A stretch of 64,000 bases of DNA from Rudanella paleaurantiibacter (lineage in GTDB: Bacteria > Bacteroidota > Bacteroidia > Cytophagales > Spirosomataceae): positions 85,333-149,332 of the forward strand of contig NZ_WELI01000014.1 in the NCBI RefSeq assembly GCF_009184635.1, written 5' to 3'. Positions within the stretch are counted from its first letter, which is position 1. The number at the start of each line of letters is the position of its first letter. This document shows, piece after piece, positions 7,751 through 15,957 of this stretch. A program made the position numbers and the translations under genes. Below the pieces are notes generated by a model. It was not told where the DNA came from. It saw only the letters and a list, made by a program, of their open reading frames with translations, and made no database searches.

Positions 7751-8614
7751 ATGCCGGGTCGCGCCGGTCTTCGCATGTTATTGTGGATATCGGCGGCTGG
7801 CCTGGCTGGCGCAGGATGGTTTGGATGGCTGGTTTACCGGGACTACGATTGGACGGCATTCGGCTGGAACAGTGTACGTTCCGCATCTAACAGCCGTAGT
7901 ATGCCTTATACAAAGGCAAATACGGATACATATCAGAAAGACAGTCAGGCAGTTGCAATCGATGAGAACGACCTGCTTGGCCAGACCAATACCCGGTGGG
8001 ATGGGGTACATGATCTCACAAGTTTGTACCCGGCTGGGCAGACTCAGCCGGACGCGGCCCGCGAGGATTTTGTCGTAGTTGACCCGTCGATGCCTGTCCA
8101 GCCGGAAGCTCAGGGGCTTGATTTTGACATGAATCCCTCCACTGAACCGGACGCGGCTCGACGGAGTGTCGCCCAACCGGATGCGACCCACGAGGATTTT
8201 GTCGTAGTTCAGCCTGCACAGCCCGAAATAGGCGTAAGCCCTTTCTTAGCTACGACAGACGAGGATTTTGTCGTAGTTCCTGATTCCGATCAGGAAGGCG
8301 AATCAGTGGAGTTACCCGAAGTGGACCTCACCGATTACGTCGATAGCTGGACGCCCATTGTTCCCAAGATTGCCGCCCTCATCAGTCACGAGTTGTGGCC
8401 GCAACTCCGGTCTTATCTCGAATCGCTTCCACAGTTTGGAGATACCAACCTGGAGCGGGTTGTCAATGCTGTGGCCGAAGATGTCGGTGTCGGCGCGGCA
8501 AACCCCGATGGGGTAGGGGAGGGTCATGCGGGAGACCGACACACCGAAGGCTTCGCATTTTATGCCAGTCTCTTCGACGAAATGGCCCACGAGTCGGAAT
8601 TAGCTGAGGTCTGA
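7751..8614 (+). CDS. Membrane-anchored TraD-position protein with EDFVVV repeats
   Basis: A 287-residue protein with one N-terminal membrane segment (about residues 9-28, LLWISAAGLAGAGWFGWLVY) followed by a long acidic, Pro/Gln-rich region. Three copies of EDFVVV (near residues 105, 148 and 171) punctuate this region. The C-terminal 90 residues are more ordered. It starts 4 bp after the stop of the previous gene and stands where traC/traD lie in related operons, but I do not recognise a named family. The repeats may be a linear binding motif for another transfer protein. Their DNA is near-identical to copies outside any gene, which raises a DNA-level role as well. Confidence 0.7.
   Translation: MPGRAGLRMLLWISAAGLAGAGWFGWLVYRDYDWTAFGWNSVRSASNSRSMPYTKANTDTYQKDSQAVAIDENDLLGQTNTRWDGVHDLTSLYPAGQTQPDAAREDFVVVDPSMPVQPEAQGLDFDMNPSTEPDAARRSVAQPDATHEDFVVVQPAQPEIGVSPFLATTDEDFVVVPDSDQEGESVELPEVDLTDYVDSWTPIVPKIAALISHELWPQLRSYLESLPQFGDTNLERVVNAVAEDVGVGAANPDGVGEGHAGDRHTEGFAFYASLFDEMAHESELAEV
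8041..8278 (+). repeat. Three in-frame copies of GAGGATTTTGTCGTAGTT
   Basis: Exact 18-bp copies lie at 8063-8080, 8192-8209 and 8261-8278, spaced by 129 and 69 bp, both multiples of three, so each codes for EDFVVV. The first two sit in longer near-repeats of about 38 bp beginning with CAGCCGGACGCGGCC and its variant. The identity at synonymous positions is more than protein selection alone would keep. The same motif occurs in inverted orientation at 3789-3908. Confidence 0.85.
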
Positions 8615-8673
8615 AAGTCCGTCTCAATCGTGCAGCAACCAATAATTTCAATACCTAATAGTCAACAAGTACC

Positions 8674-8976
8674 ATGAAAAAGCCAAACGTGTGGTTGATG
8701 GCAGCGATACTGCTGCTGGTTTGTGTGGTGGGCGTTCACGCCGGCCCGATTGATTCGGGGTTAGAAAAGGCCGCTTCGGAGGTGAAGGGTACGTTCAAGT
8801 CCCTCACGAAGCTCATGTTTTACGTCTGCGCGGCCATCGGGGTAGTCAGTGCCATTCAGGTGTTTTCCAAGATGTCGAGTGGTGACCCGGATACCCGCAA
8901 GTCGGCTGGCTCCTGGGTAGGTGCGTTGATTTTTGCGGCTGTCTCGGTGGTGGTGCTCGAAGCGGTTTTTATGTAA
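8674..8976 (+). CDS. traE: Conjugative transfer protein TraE (DUF4134 family)
   Basis: A 100-residue small membrane protein with a signal-like N-terminus (LMAAILLLVCVVGVHA, residues 9-24) and two further hydrophobic segments at about 46-66 and 78-99. This is the layout of TraE of Bacteroidota conjugative elements, the probable VirB2-like pilin or channel subunit. The stop TAA (8974-8976) shares its last base with the ATG of traF, so the two are coupled. Confidence 0.85.
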   Translation: MKKPNVWLMAAILLLVCVVGVHAGPIDSGLEKAASEVKGTFKSLTKLMFYVCAAIGVVSAIQVFSKMSSGDPDTRKSAGSWVGALIFAAVSVVVLEAVFM

Positions 8977-9308
8977 TGTTCAAGGTCAACAAAGGCATTG
9001 ACCGGCCACCCGAAGTACTGGGCATCCGGGGAATGGATTTCATCTACTACCTGGCTGGAGCCGCCGTGGGCCTGCTTTTAGTGACCTGCGTGCTGATGTT
9101 CCTGTTCGGCATTCCAGCCAAGATTGCGTTTGGAGGCTACATCCTCGTGCTGCTGGTTCTGTACACCCTTTTCGCCAGGCTGTCGCAGCAATACGGAGAG
9201 CGGGGCATTAATAAACAGCGGGGCCGGAAACAACAGCCGGGCGTGGTGCTGGTACGGGACTCAGCGGTTTATCGGCAACTCAGGAAGACAACCGCCCGTC
9301 GGGCGTAA
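8976..9308 (+). CDS. traF: Conjugative transfer protein TraF (DUF4133 family)
   Basis: A 110-residue protein with two membrane segments around residues 22-45 and 48-68 and a basic C-terminal tail. The size and VirB3-like layout, with the position between traE and the VirB4 ATPase, fit TraF. It would help anchor the ATPase at the inner membrane. The start overlaps the traE stop by one base, and traG begins 15 bp after its stop. Confidence 0.85.
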   Translation: MFKVNKGIDRPPEVLGIRGMDFIYYLAGAAVGLLLVTCVLMFLFGIPAKIAFGGYILVLLVLYTLFARLSQQYGERGINKQRGRKQQPGVVLVRDSAVYRQLRKTTARRA

Positions 9309-9323
9309 CGAAAACTCAACGGT

Positions 9324-11840
9324 ATGAAAGTTCGCATGAAAGACATCCGGTCGGTGTTTCCGATTGGTGCTATTGAAAACGACTGCCTGCTCTCCAAGCA
9401 TGGCGACATCACCGTTGCCTTTGCCCTGACGCTGCCCGAAATCTTCACGTTGAACGTGCAGTACGATGAGCGGGTCGAGCTGGGCGATTACCGGGAGTTA
9501 TGCGAAGCCTGGACGAAAGCCATCGGCGTATTGCCTGTGCATACGATTGTCCATAAGCAGGATTGGTTCGTGGAGGAAAGCTACGCGCCCAGTGGTCAGG
9601 TGGCCAACTTCCTCGACAAGGCCAGTGAGCGGCACTTCAACGAACGTCCATTCCTGCACCACGCCTGCTACCTGTACATTACGAAAACGTATGCCGACCG
9701 GCACAATGCCTCGTCGGTACAAACCACGCTCTCTAAAGGTCGGCTGCTGCCGAGGGAATTCAGCGATAAACGCAAGATTGATGAGTTTCTGAATTCAATT
9801 GAGCAGTTCAAGGCAATTCTGGAAAGTACCCGGCGCATCACACTCCGGCGGCTAACCAACGAAGACCTGGCCGGGCGCGATGCTGATCGGAAAACCGGGA
9901 AAGCGGCTACGCCTGGACTGCTGGAACGGTATATGAGTTTGTCGCTGCGCGATGAAGTCGTTACGCTGGCCGACATTGAAATGGGGGAAGAGCTACGAGT
10001 AGGAGGCAAATACTCGAAGTTCTACACGATCTCGGACGTAGAAGACCTGCCCGAACAGCTTGGCACCAACAACCGGTTGGAGAACCTGTCGTCGGAGAAT
10101 TCCAACGTATCGGTGGGCTACGCGACGCCGGTGAGCCTGATGCTGAATTGCAACCACCTCTACAATCAATACATCTTCGTCGAGGATCGGCAGCAGGTGT
10201 TTCCGCAACTGGAGCAGCGGGCCACGCAGATGCGGTCACTGTCGAACTTCTCGACCAACAACGAAGTGAATTCAAGGCTGATTGACCAGTTTCTGAATTA
10301 TGCCGCCGAAACGGGCTATTCACCGGTGCGGGTGCATTACAACGTGCAGATCTGGACGGAGGACAAAGCTAAACTACCGGTGCTACGTAATCAGGTTACG
10401 TCGGCCATTGCGAAGATGGGCGTTCGGCCCCGTGAGAACAGTCTGGATGCGGCTACACTGTACTGGGCGGGTATTCCCGGCAATGCTGCCGATTTGCCCC
10501 GCGAAGACAAATTCTGGTCGTTCGTGCCCCAGGCGGTGTGTTTCTTCAATCACGAAACGAACTATCAGGACTCAGCCAGTACGCATGGGCTGAAACTGGT
10601 GGAACGGTTGTCGGGCAAGCCGATTCTGGTGGACCTCTCTGATGAGCCGATGGACAAAGGTTGGGTGACCAACCGGAACAAGTTCATTATTGGGCCTTCG
10701 GGGAGTGGCAAGTCGTTCTTTACAAACCATGCGCTTCGGTCGTACCACACGCAGGGTAGCCACACCGTCATTGTCGACGTGGGGCATTCGTATCAGGGGC
10801 TATGCGCTCTGCTGGGTGGTCGGTATCTGACGTACTCCGAAGAATCGCCGATCAGCTTCAACCCGTTTTATATTGAGGGTCGTCATTACCCGGATGTCGA
10901 AAAGCGGGAAGCTCTGAAAGTACTGCTCCAGACGCTCTGGAAACGGAGCGACGAGCGGCAGACGATGGCTGAGTACACGGCACTGTCGGCTGCGATTACT
11001 GGCTACTACGAGCATCTGGCCCAGAACCGGGATGTTTTTCCGGGCTTCGACAGCTTCTACGAGTTTATGGCGGAGGAGTTCAGGACCTACATCGCTGAAC
11101 ACAAACTGCGGGATGACTACTTCAACTACGACAATTTCATGTACGTGCTGAAGCCGTTTTACCGGGGTGGCGAGTACGCCTACCTGCTCAACAGCCGGGA
11201 AACGCTAGACCTGCTCCACGAAAGATTCATCGTCTTCGAGCTGGATAACATTAAAGACCACCCGATTCTGTACCCGGTTGTGACCATCATTATCATGGAC
11301 ACGTTTATCTCGAAGATGCGGAAGCTGGGCGGGGTACGTAAGATTATCCTGATCGAGGAAGCCTGGAAAGCGATCATGAAAGACGGCATGGCGGAGTACA
11401 TCAAGTATCTGTACAAAACCGTGCGGAAATTCTACGGGGAGGCATGGATTGTAACGCAGGAAGTGGACGACATCATCGGCTCGCCGATTGTGAAGGAATC
11501 CATCATCAACAACGCTGACACAAAGATTTTGCTCGATCAGCGGAAGTATCAGAACAAGTTCAAACAGGTGATGGACCTGCTGGCCCTGACGGTGAAAGAA
11601 AAGGACCTGTGCCTCTCGCTGAACCGCGACCTCGATCCGCGCCGGAAGTACAAGGAGGTGTTTATCTCATGGGGCGGTCAGATGGCTAAGGTTTACGGGG
11701 TTGAGGTATCGCTGGAGGAGTATCTGGCGTTTTCTACCGAACAAACCGAAAAACTGCGGCTTCAGAAGAAAGTGTACGACAATGGAGGCAGCTACGACGT
11801 GGCCCTCCGCGAATACGCCGACGAAATCCGCTACGCATAA
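9324..11840 (+). CDS. traG: Conjugation ATPase TraG (VirB4 family)
   Basis: An 838-residue VirB4/TrbE-type ATPase that would power the assembly of the mating channel. Walker A GPSGSGKS is at about residues 458-465 and Walker B around 675-682 (IILIEEAWKAI). Other conserved parts are visible, for example the WIVTQEVDDI stretch at about 708-717. The length is normal for Bacteroidota TraG. It follows traE and traF in the standard order. This name is the Bacteroidota one; it is unrelated to TraG-type coupling proteins. Confidence 0.95.
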   Translation: MKVRMKDIRSVFPIGAIENDCLLSKHGDITVAFALTLPEIFTLNVQYDERVELGDYRELCEAWTKAIGVLPVHTIVHKQDWFVEESYAPSGQVANFLDKASERHFNERPFLHHACYLYITKTYADRHNASSVQTTLSKGRLLPREFSDKRKIDEFLNSIEQFKAILESTRRITLRRLTNEDLAGRDADRKTGKAATPGLLERYMSLSLRDEVVTLADIEMGEELRVGGKYSKFYTISDVEDLPEQLGTNNRLENLSSENSNVSVGYATPVSLMLNCNHLYNQYIFVEDRQQVFPQLEQRATQMRSLSNFSTNNEVNSRLIDQFLNYAAETGYSPVRVHYNVQIWTEDKAKLPVLRNQVTSAIAKMGVRPRENSLDAATLYWAGIPGNAADLPREDKFWSFVPQAVCFFNHETNYQDSASTHGLKLVERLSGKPILVDLSDEPMDKGWVTNRNKFIIGPSGSGKSFFTNHALRSYHTQGSHTVIVDVGHSYQGLCALLGGRYLTYSEESPISFNPFYIEGRHYPDVEKREALKVLLQTLWKRSDERQTMAEYTALSAAITGYYEHLAQNRDVFPGFDSFYEFMAEEFRTYIAEHKLRDDYFNYDNFMYVLKPFYRGGEYAYLLNSRETLDLLHERFIVFELDNIKDHPILYPVVTIIIMDTFISKMRKLGGVRKIILIEEAWKAIMKDGMAEYIKYLYKTVRKFYGEAWIVTQEVDDIIGSPIVKESIINNADTKILLDQRKYQNKFKQVMDLLALTVKEKDLCLSLNRDLDPRRKYKEVFISWGGQMAKVYGVEVSLEEYLAFSTEQTEKLRLQKKVYDNGGSYDVALREYADEIRYA

Positions 11841-11841
11841 G

Positions 11842-12321
11842 ATGAGAAAGCAACGGATACTTCTATTCCTGTGGGCCGGACTGACGGCCTGCTCCGGTAA
11901 CACCGGCTCTTCGGAGACCGGTGCCAGTTCAGCGACAAAGGACGTACCCGAATCATTCGTCGGGGCCTGGGTGAATGATGTGCCGGCACGAACACCGCCC
12001 GACCCTCAGCCGGACCATTATGACCGAACCGAGTATGTCATTCAGAAAAGCGGTGGTATAACCACGCTGACCAAGTACGCAGCCGCGGTCGACCTGAAAA
12101 CCGGCAAAGAATGGTTTCGGAACCTGTCGGCTGGCCCGCTAACCTGCACGTATATACAAGATCGTGCGTGTCTGGCCTGTGGTGCTGATCAGCAGCCCGT
12201 AAAGGACAGTTTGTTTGTGAAATCGGGTAAGCTGGTCAATCAAAGCCCGCTTGCCTCTAACCGGACGGCAGCAGGTCGTGGCCCGCTCGTGCTCACCCGC
12301 AAGCCTGACAATAAACCCTAA
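11842..12321 (+). CDS. Transfer-operon lipoprotein
   Basis: A 159-residue lipoprotein. The chosen ATG at 11842 gives MRKQRILLFLWAGLTACSG, a classical signal with lipobox LTAC, and starts one base after the traG stop codon. A longer in-frame start at 11701 lies inside traG and is not credible. The mature part has four further cysteines, two in RACLACG, but no family I know. It is in the slot of small VirB7-like or TraH-like lipoproteins and may be an outer-membrane anchor or an entry-exclusion factor; both ideas are inference. Confidence 0.75.
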   Translation: MRKQRILLFLWAGLTACSGNTGSSETGASSATKDVPESFVGAWVNDVPARTPPDPQPDHYDRTEYVIQKSGGITTLTKYAAAVDLKTGKEWFRNLSAGPLTCTYIQDRACLACGADQQPVKDSLFVKSGKLVNQSPLASNRTAAGRGPLVLTRKPDNKP

Positions 12322-12336
12322 TGCAACGAAGTGCGG

Positions 12337-13089
12337 ATGAAATGTAAGTGGATTGGTACGGCCCTGTTAGCCTTCTTCCTGAACGCTGAGACTCACGCGC
12401 AGGCTATTCTGCCTGGTGATCGGATGGAGAGAGGTATGGAGGATGACATTACCCGGCAGATTGAGGATATTCTGGGCGAAGCTGAACGGGACATCATGCA
12501 GGGCATCAAGGACGAGCTGATGAACATCCTGGGTGATCTGTTGAACGTATCGCCGACGAGCGAGGTGGCCCGGCTGCGGAAGATGATGAAGGAAGGCTTC
12601 TCCCGGCAACAGAAGATTGAGTATCAGGACTACAAGGTCAATTACGAATGGAAGAAAGCGCACACGGAGCTTTCGCCTACGTTCGTAAAGTTTTATGACC
12701 AGCTCAACCTGAAGTCGGACTTCACGCAGGTTGGCAACGTAGCGACCCCGATACGGTCGCTGCTCAACAAGGGTGTCTTTGCGCCGGGCGAGGCAACCGC
12801 CTACCGGAAAATCGTCGATCAGTTGGCCAACACCGATGACCTGGCCATGGAGGTGCGCTTCACAGTCAATCTGGGCCAGAAAGCGGTATGGATGTCGGAG
12901 GGCGAACGGGTGAAAATACTGGAGAACGTACAGCAGGAGCTGGCCGACCGGCAGCGGGCCTTACGGGCCGTTCATGGCGAACTGCAACGGGCGTATGCTT
13001 ACCGCGCCAAACAGACCTACGAGACGGCTGCGGCAAGGGCATTTTATAAAGACAAATCGAGTCTGAACCGGTACGTCGGCAGCAAATAG
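12337..13089 (+). CDS. TraI-like periplasmic transfer protein, copy 1
   Basis: About 250 residues with a signal peptide ending near HAQA (residue 23), then a mostly helical sequence. The ATG at 12337 is preferred to the GTG two codons before. The stretch ILGEAERDIMQGIKDEL and the later MMKEGFSRQQKIEYQDYKVN have counterparts in the next gene, so the two are tandem paralogues. In this operon slot (between VirB4 and the VirB6-like TraJ) Bacteroidota elements carry TraI, a VirB5-like or helical scaffold protein. The assignment is from order and layout. Confidence 0.65.
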   Translation: MKCKWIGTALLAFFLNAETHAQAILPGDRMERGMEDDITRQIEDILGEAERDIMQGIKDELMNILGDLLNVSPTSEVARLRKMMKEGFSRQQKIEYQDYKVNYEWKKAHTELSPTFVKFYDQLNLKSDFTQVGNVATPIRSLLNKGVFAPGEATAYRKIVDQLANTDDLAMEVRFTVNLGQKAVWMSEGERVKILENVQQELADRQRALRAVHGELQRAYAYRAKQTYETAAARAFYKDKSSLNRYVGSK

Positions 13090-13121
13090 CCAGCCTGACG
13101 CATCCGAAAACCTGTATTCTT

Positions 13122-13991
13122 ATGAAACGACTATTACGAGTCGGGCTGTGCTGCCTGACGGGTTGGGGTTTCTTTGCGCTGTCAGGAGCGCAGGCCCAAC
13201 AATACGTACCCGGCGCGAGCGATCTACGCAACGGCCCGGCCTCCCAACGCGAACTGGAACAGGCCATTGATCAGCTACTCGGCGAGAACGAGCAGGCGAT
13301 TATGAGCGGTCTGACCGATCCGGGCCTCGACTGGGGCAGCATCATTGCCGAGAAGGTACTGGATGAGGTGTACAAGGGACTTGCCGAGAGCACGGTGTTT
13401 TCCGTACCCGCCGTCACCATCATGCAGATGCGCTACAAGCAGAAGCAGCAGGCCCTCGCCGAAGAGCTACGCAAACTGACCGCGCTGATGAAGGATGGGA
13501 TGGGCCGTACCAACAAACTGCGGTATCAGAATCTGAAACTGCGGGTGGCCTATCAGAAAGCGATGAACGAACTCCCGACAGGGTGGGAGCAGAATGGCCG
13601 GATGCCTAACGCGCAGAAGGTCATGAAAGACCTCTACGGCAACACGGTGAATCTGATCAACGACTACTACGGCAAAGCCGACATCGAAAAACTGCTGAAA
13701 GACGAGTACCCCGGCGAAGTGGGGTATGCTCTGTTCGCTACGTCGGCGGGTGGGCTGGCCGATACTAAAGTGCTGGAAGCGAAGCTGGCCCTGGCAAAAA
13801 AGGGCGGGCGGCTAACGTACCTGTCTCCCTACGAGCGGCTGGAACTCATCCGGCAAACCCGGCAGGAGGCCCTGCGTCGGCAGAATGGTTTGATTCGGAT
13901 GCGGCAGGATGTGAACTCGGCCATCAAATACCAGCAGAAACAACGAACCGAACGGCAGCTACGGCAGAAGCTCGGTACTACTACCTACTAA
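13122..13991 (+). CDS. TraI-like periplasmic transfer protein, copy 2
   Basis: A 289-residue protein with a clear signal peptide (MKRLLRVGLCCLTGWGFFAL, cut near AQA) and a helical mature part. It shares the order of motifs with its upstream neighbour: LLGENEQAIMSGL matches ILGEAERDIMQGI, and ALMKDGMGRTNKLRYQNLKL matches KMMKEGFSRQQKIEYQDYKV. The C-terminal half carries basic, Gln/Arg-rich helices. Two TraI-like genes in a row suggest duplication followed by split roles, or a heteromer. The next gene starts 12 bp downstream. Confidence 0.65.
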   Translation: MKRLLRVGLCCLTGWGFFALSGAQAQQYVPGASDLRNGPASQRELEQAIDQLLGENEQAIMSGLTDPGLDWGSIIAEKVLDEVYKGLAESTVFSVPAVTIMQMRYKQKQQALAEELRKLTALMKDGMGRTNKLRYQNLKLRVAYQKAMNELPTGWEQNGRMPNAQKVMKDLYGNTVNLINDYYGKADIEKLLKDEYPGEVGYALFATSAGGLADTKVLEAKLALAKKGGRLTYLSPYERLELIRQTRQEALRRQNGLIRMRQDVNSAIKYQQKQRTERQLRQKLGTTTY

Positions 13992-14003
13992 CGCTTTATC
14001 AGG

Positions 14004-15032
14004 ATGCTATCGACAATTCTTTTACAGGCACCGGTAGCCTCATCGGTGGAGGTGGCCACTGAGCAACTGTTCGCTACAATGCGGCCCCACTTCGGCGATT
14101 TCATCTCGCTGGGGCAGGCCGTGGGCGGGCTGGGTGCCGTTTGCTACGTCTTCTATCGAATCTGGAGCGACTGGTCTCGCGGACAACCGATTGATGTTTT
14201 TCCACTGCTGCGGCCTATTGCGCTGGCCCTGGCCCTCATTGCTTACCCCTTTCTCGTCGATGGGCTGACCGGCATTGGTAACGCACTGGATAGCGGCACC
14301 TCGACACTGGTGAACGACAGTCGGCAGGAGGTGAAGATTCTCAATGCTCAGAAAGATGCCCTGCTCAAGAAAAAGTGGGAACAGACCAATACTGAAATCA
14401 TCACCGGCGAGGGTAGCGACTGGTGGTCGACGGCTCAGAAAGTGATTCCGGGGGTGGCCCTGGGTCGGCTGGCGGCCAATGCCATGCAGTACGGCATGAG
14501 CGTCTGGTTTGACGAAATGATCCGGTGGGTATCGGAGATGCTGTACACGGCTGCGGCAACTGGGCTCAAAGTGATTCAGACGTTCTTTCTGCTCATTCTC
14601 TTCATCGTGGGGCCACTGACGTTCGGGCTGGCCTGCTTCGACTGGTTCTATGGATCGCTGGCCACCTGGCTGGCGCGGGTCATCCACGTGATGCTGTGGA
14701 TTCCGGTGGCCAACATTTTCGGCGGTATCATAGAGCAGGTACACATCACCATGCTCCGCATCGACATTGCCCAGTTGCAGAACACGGCTCCCGAAGCCAC
14801 CGTCGGTACCGACTTCACGATGATTGTCTTTTATGTCATCGGTACCATCGGCTACCTGCTCGTGCCGAAAGTTACCGGCTGGATACTGGAATCGGCCGGG
14901 GTGGGCAGCGGGGCTTCGTCAGCCATTCAACCAATTGCCTCGGCAGGCAAAACAACGGTAAACGTCGGCAGTGCCGGGGCGGGTGCGCTGGCGGGTAGTG
15001 CGTCAGGACGGTTTCAACGGGCTATTCGCTAA
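14004..15032 (+). CDS. traJ: Conjugative transfer protein TraJ (VirB6/TrbL-like)
   Basis: A 342-residue polytopic membrane protein with segments at about 32-52, 70-90, 188-212, 230-246 and 273-297. It ends in a Gly/Ala/Ser-rich tail, as TrbL/TraJ proteins often do. TraJ is the inner-membrane core of the channel. The order TraG, TraI, TraJ, TraK is that of CTnDOT-type operons. The next gene follows after 12 bp. Confidence 0.85.
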   Translation: MLSTILLQAPVASSVEVATEQLFATMRPHFGDFISLGQAVGGLGAVCYVFYRIWSDWSRGQPIDVFPLLRPIALALALIAYPFLVDGLTGIGNALDSGTSTLVNDSRQEVKILNAQKDALLKKKWEQTNTEIITGEGSDWWSTAQKVIPGVALGRLAANAMQYGMSVWFDEMIRWVSEMLYTAAATGLKVIQTFFLLILFIVGPLTFGLACFDWFYGSLATWLARVIHVMLWIPVANIFGGIIEQVHITMLRIDIAQLQNTAPEATVGTDFTMIVFYVIGTIGYLLVPKVTGWILESAGVGSGASSAIQPIASAGKTTVNVGSAGAGALAGSASGRFQRAIR

Positions 15033-15044
15033 TTCAACTACGTT

Positions 15045-15677
15045 ATGAACACTAATTTCAGATACCTGACCAATTTGGAAAGCTCCTTTCGGCTGGTGCG
15101 GCTGGTAGCCATCGGCGCGATTGTACTCTCGCTGGCCTTTGCTGCGGTCGTTGCCTTCTGGGCGTTGGACACGGTCGAGAAGAGCCGGGAGAAAATCTAC
15201 GTGCTTGACAATGGTAAGTCGCTGACGCTGGCTCTCGCGCAGGATATGAACGTGAACCGGTCTGCCGAAGCAAAAGACCATGTCCGGGCGTTTCACCGGC
15301 TGTTTTTCAACCTCGACCCCGACGAAACGGCCATCGACACCCACATCCGCGAAGCGGCATACTACGGCGATGCATCGATCATGCGGCTCTACACGGACCT
15401 CAGGGAAAAAGGGTATTTCACCCAGCTTATTCAGGGCAACGTGATTCAGAAAGTGGAAGTTGATTCGATTGCGTTGACAGGAAACCAGTCGCCTTTTTCG
15501 GTACGTACCTACGCCCGGCAATTGTTGGTGCGGGCCAACACCATCACCACGCGCCGACTCATAACTGAGTGCAACCTGATCGACATCGACCGGTCCGACA
15601 ACAATTCGCACGGCTTCATGATTGAGCGGCTGAAAGTACTGGAAAACGGTGATCTCGAAACCATCAACCGTGATTGA
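15045..15677 (+). CDS. traK: Conjugative transfer protein TraK (VirB8-like)
   Basis: A 210-residue protein with one membrane segment at about residues 23-45 (IGAIVLSLAFAAVVAFWAL) and a periplasmic domain with a VirB8/NTF2-like size. Known TraK proteins are the bitopic scaffold of the channel. The motif FHRLFFNLDPDE at about 84-95 is typical. Its last eight bases overlap the start I prefer for the following traL-like gene. Confidence 0.85.
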   Translation: MNTNFRYLTNLESSFRLVRLVAIGAIVLSLAFAAVVAFWALDTVEKSREKIYVLDNGKSLTLALAQDMNVNRSAEAKDHVRAFHRLFFNLDPDETAIDTHIREAAYYGDASIMRLYTDLREKGYFTQLIQGNVIQKVEVDSIALTGNQSPFSVRTYARQLLVRANTITTRRLITECNLIDIDRSDNNSHGFMIERLKVLENGDLETINRD

Positions 15678-15957
15678 CCTACGCCCGAACCCCAATCCAC
15701 TACGCCAATTACTCAGGCGGCTGTGGTGGGTATCGGCCCGGTACCTGCTGCGGCAGGTACGTGGCTGGGAAAGGCATCCACTACAACTACGGCGACTGGC
15801 CCTCCTGACAGCGTTTGCCGGTGTGCTATGCCTACTGGCTCTGAGCGTCCTTTATGGCCGCCAGCATCTGTTTAAAAACACGCATTCCCAAAACTCGACA
15901 AATACTCTGTATGGCAACTCTGACACAAACCGGACAGCACAAGCGCGACGTCCGTGA
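15670..15957 (+). CDS. Small membrane protein, TraL-like
   Basis: About 95 residues, basic at the N-terminus, with one strong membrane segment (LLTAFAGVLCLLALSVLYG) near the middle. It lies between traK and traM, where CTnDOT-type operons carry traL, and overlaps both. I prefer the GTG at 15670, eight bases inside traK, which fits translational coupling; a GTG at 15649 is an alternative. The tail after 15911 is shared with traM in another frame. Confidence 0.6.
   Translation: MIDLRPNPNPLRQLLRRLWWVSARYLLRQVRGWERHPLQLRRLALLTAFAGVLCLLALSVLYGRQHLFKNTHSQNSTNTLYGNSDTNRTAQARRP

Noticed and set aside
8041..8278. A CRISPR-like array from the 18-bp repeats
   Set aside because: The copies are few, unevenly spaced, lie inside a coding frame, and no cas gene is present.
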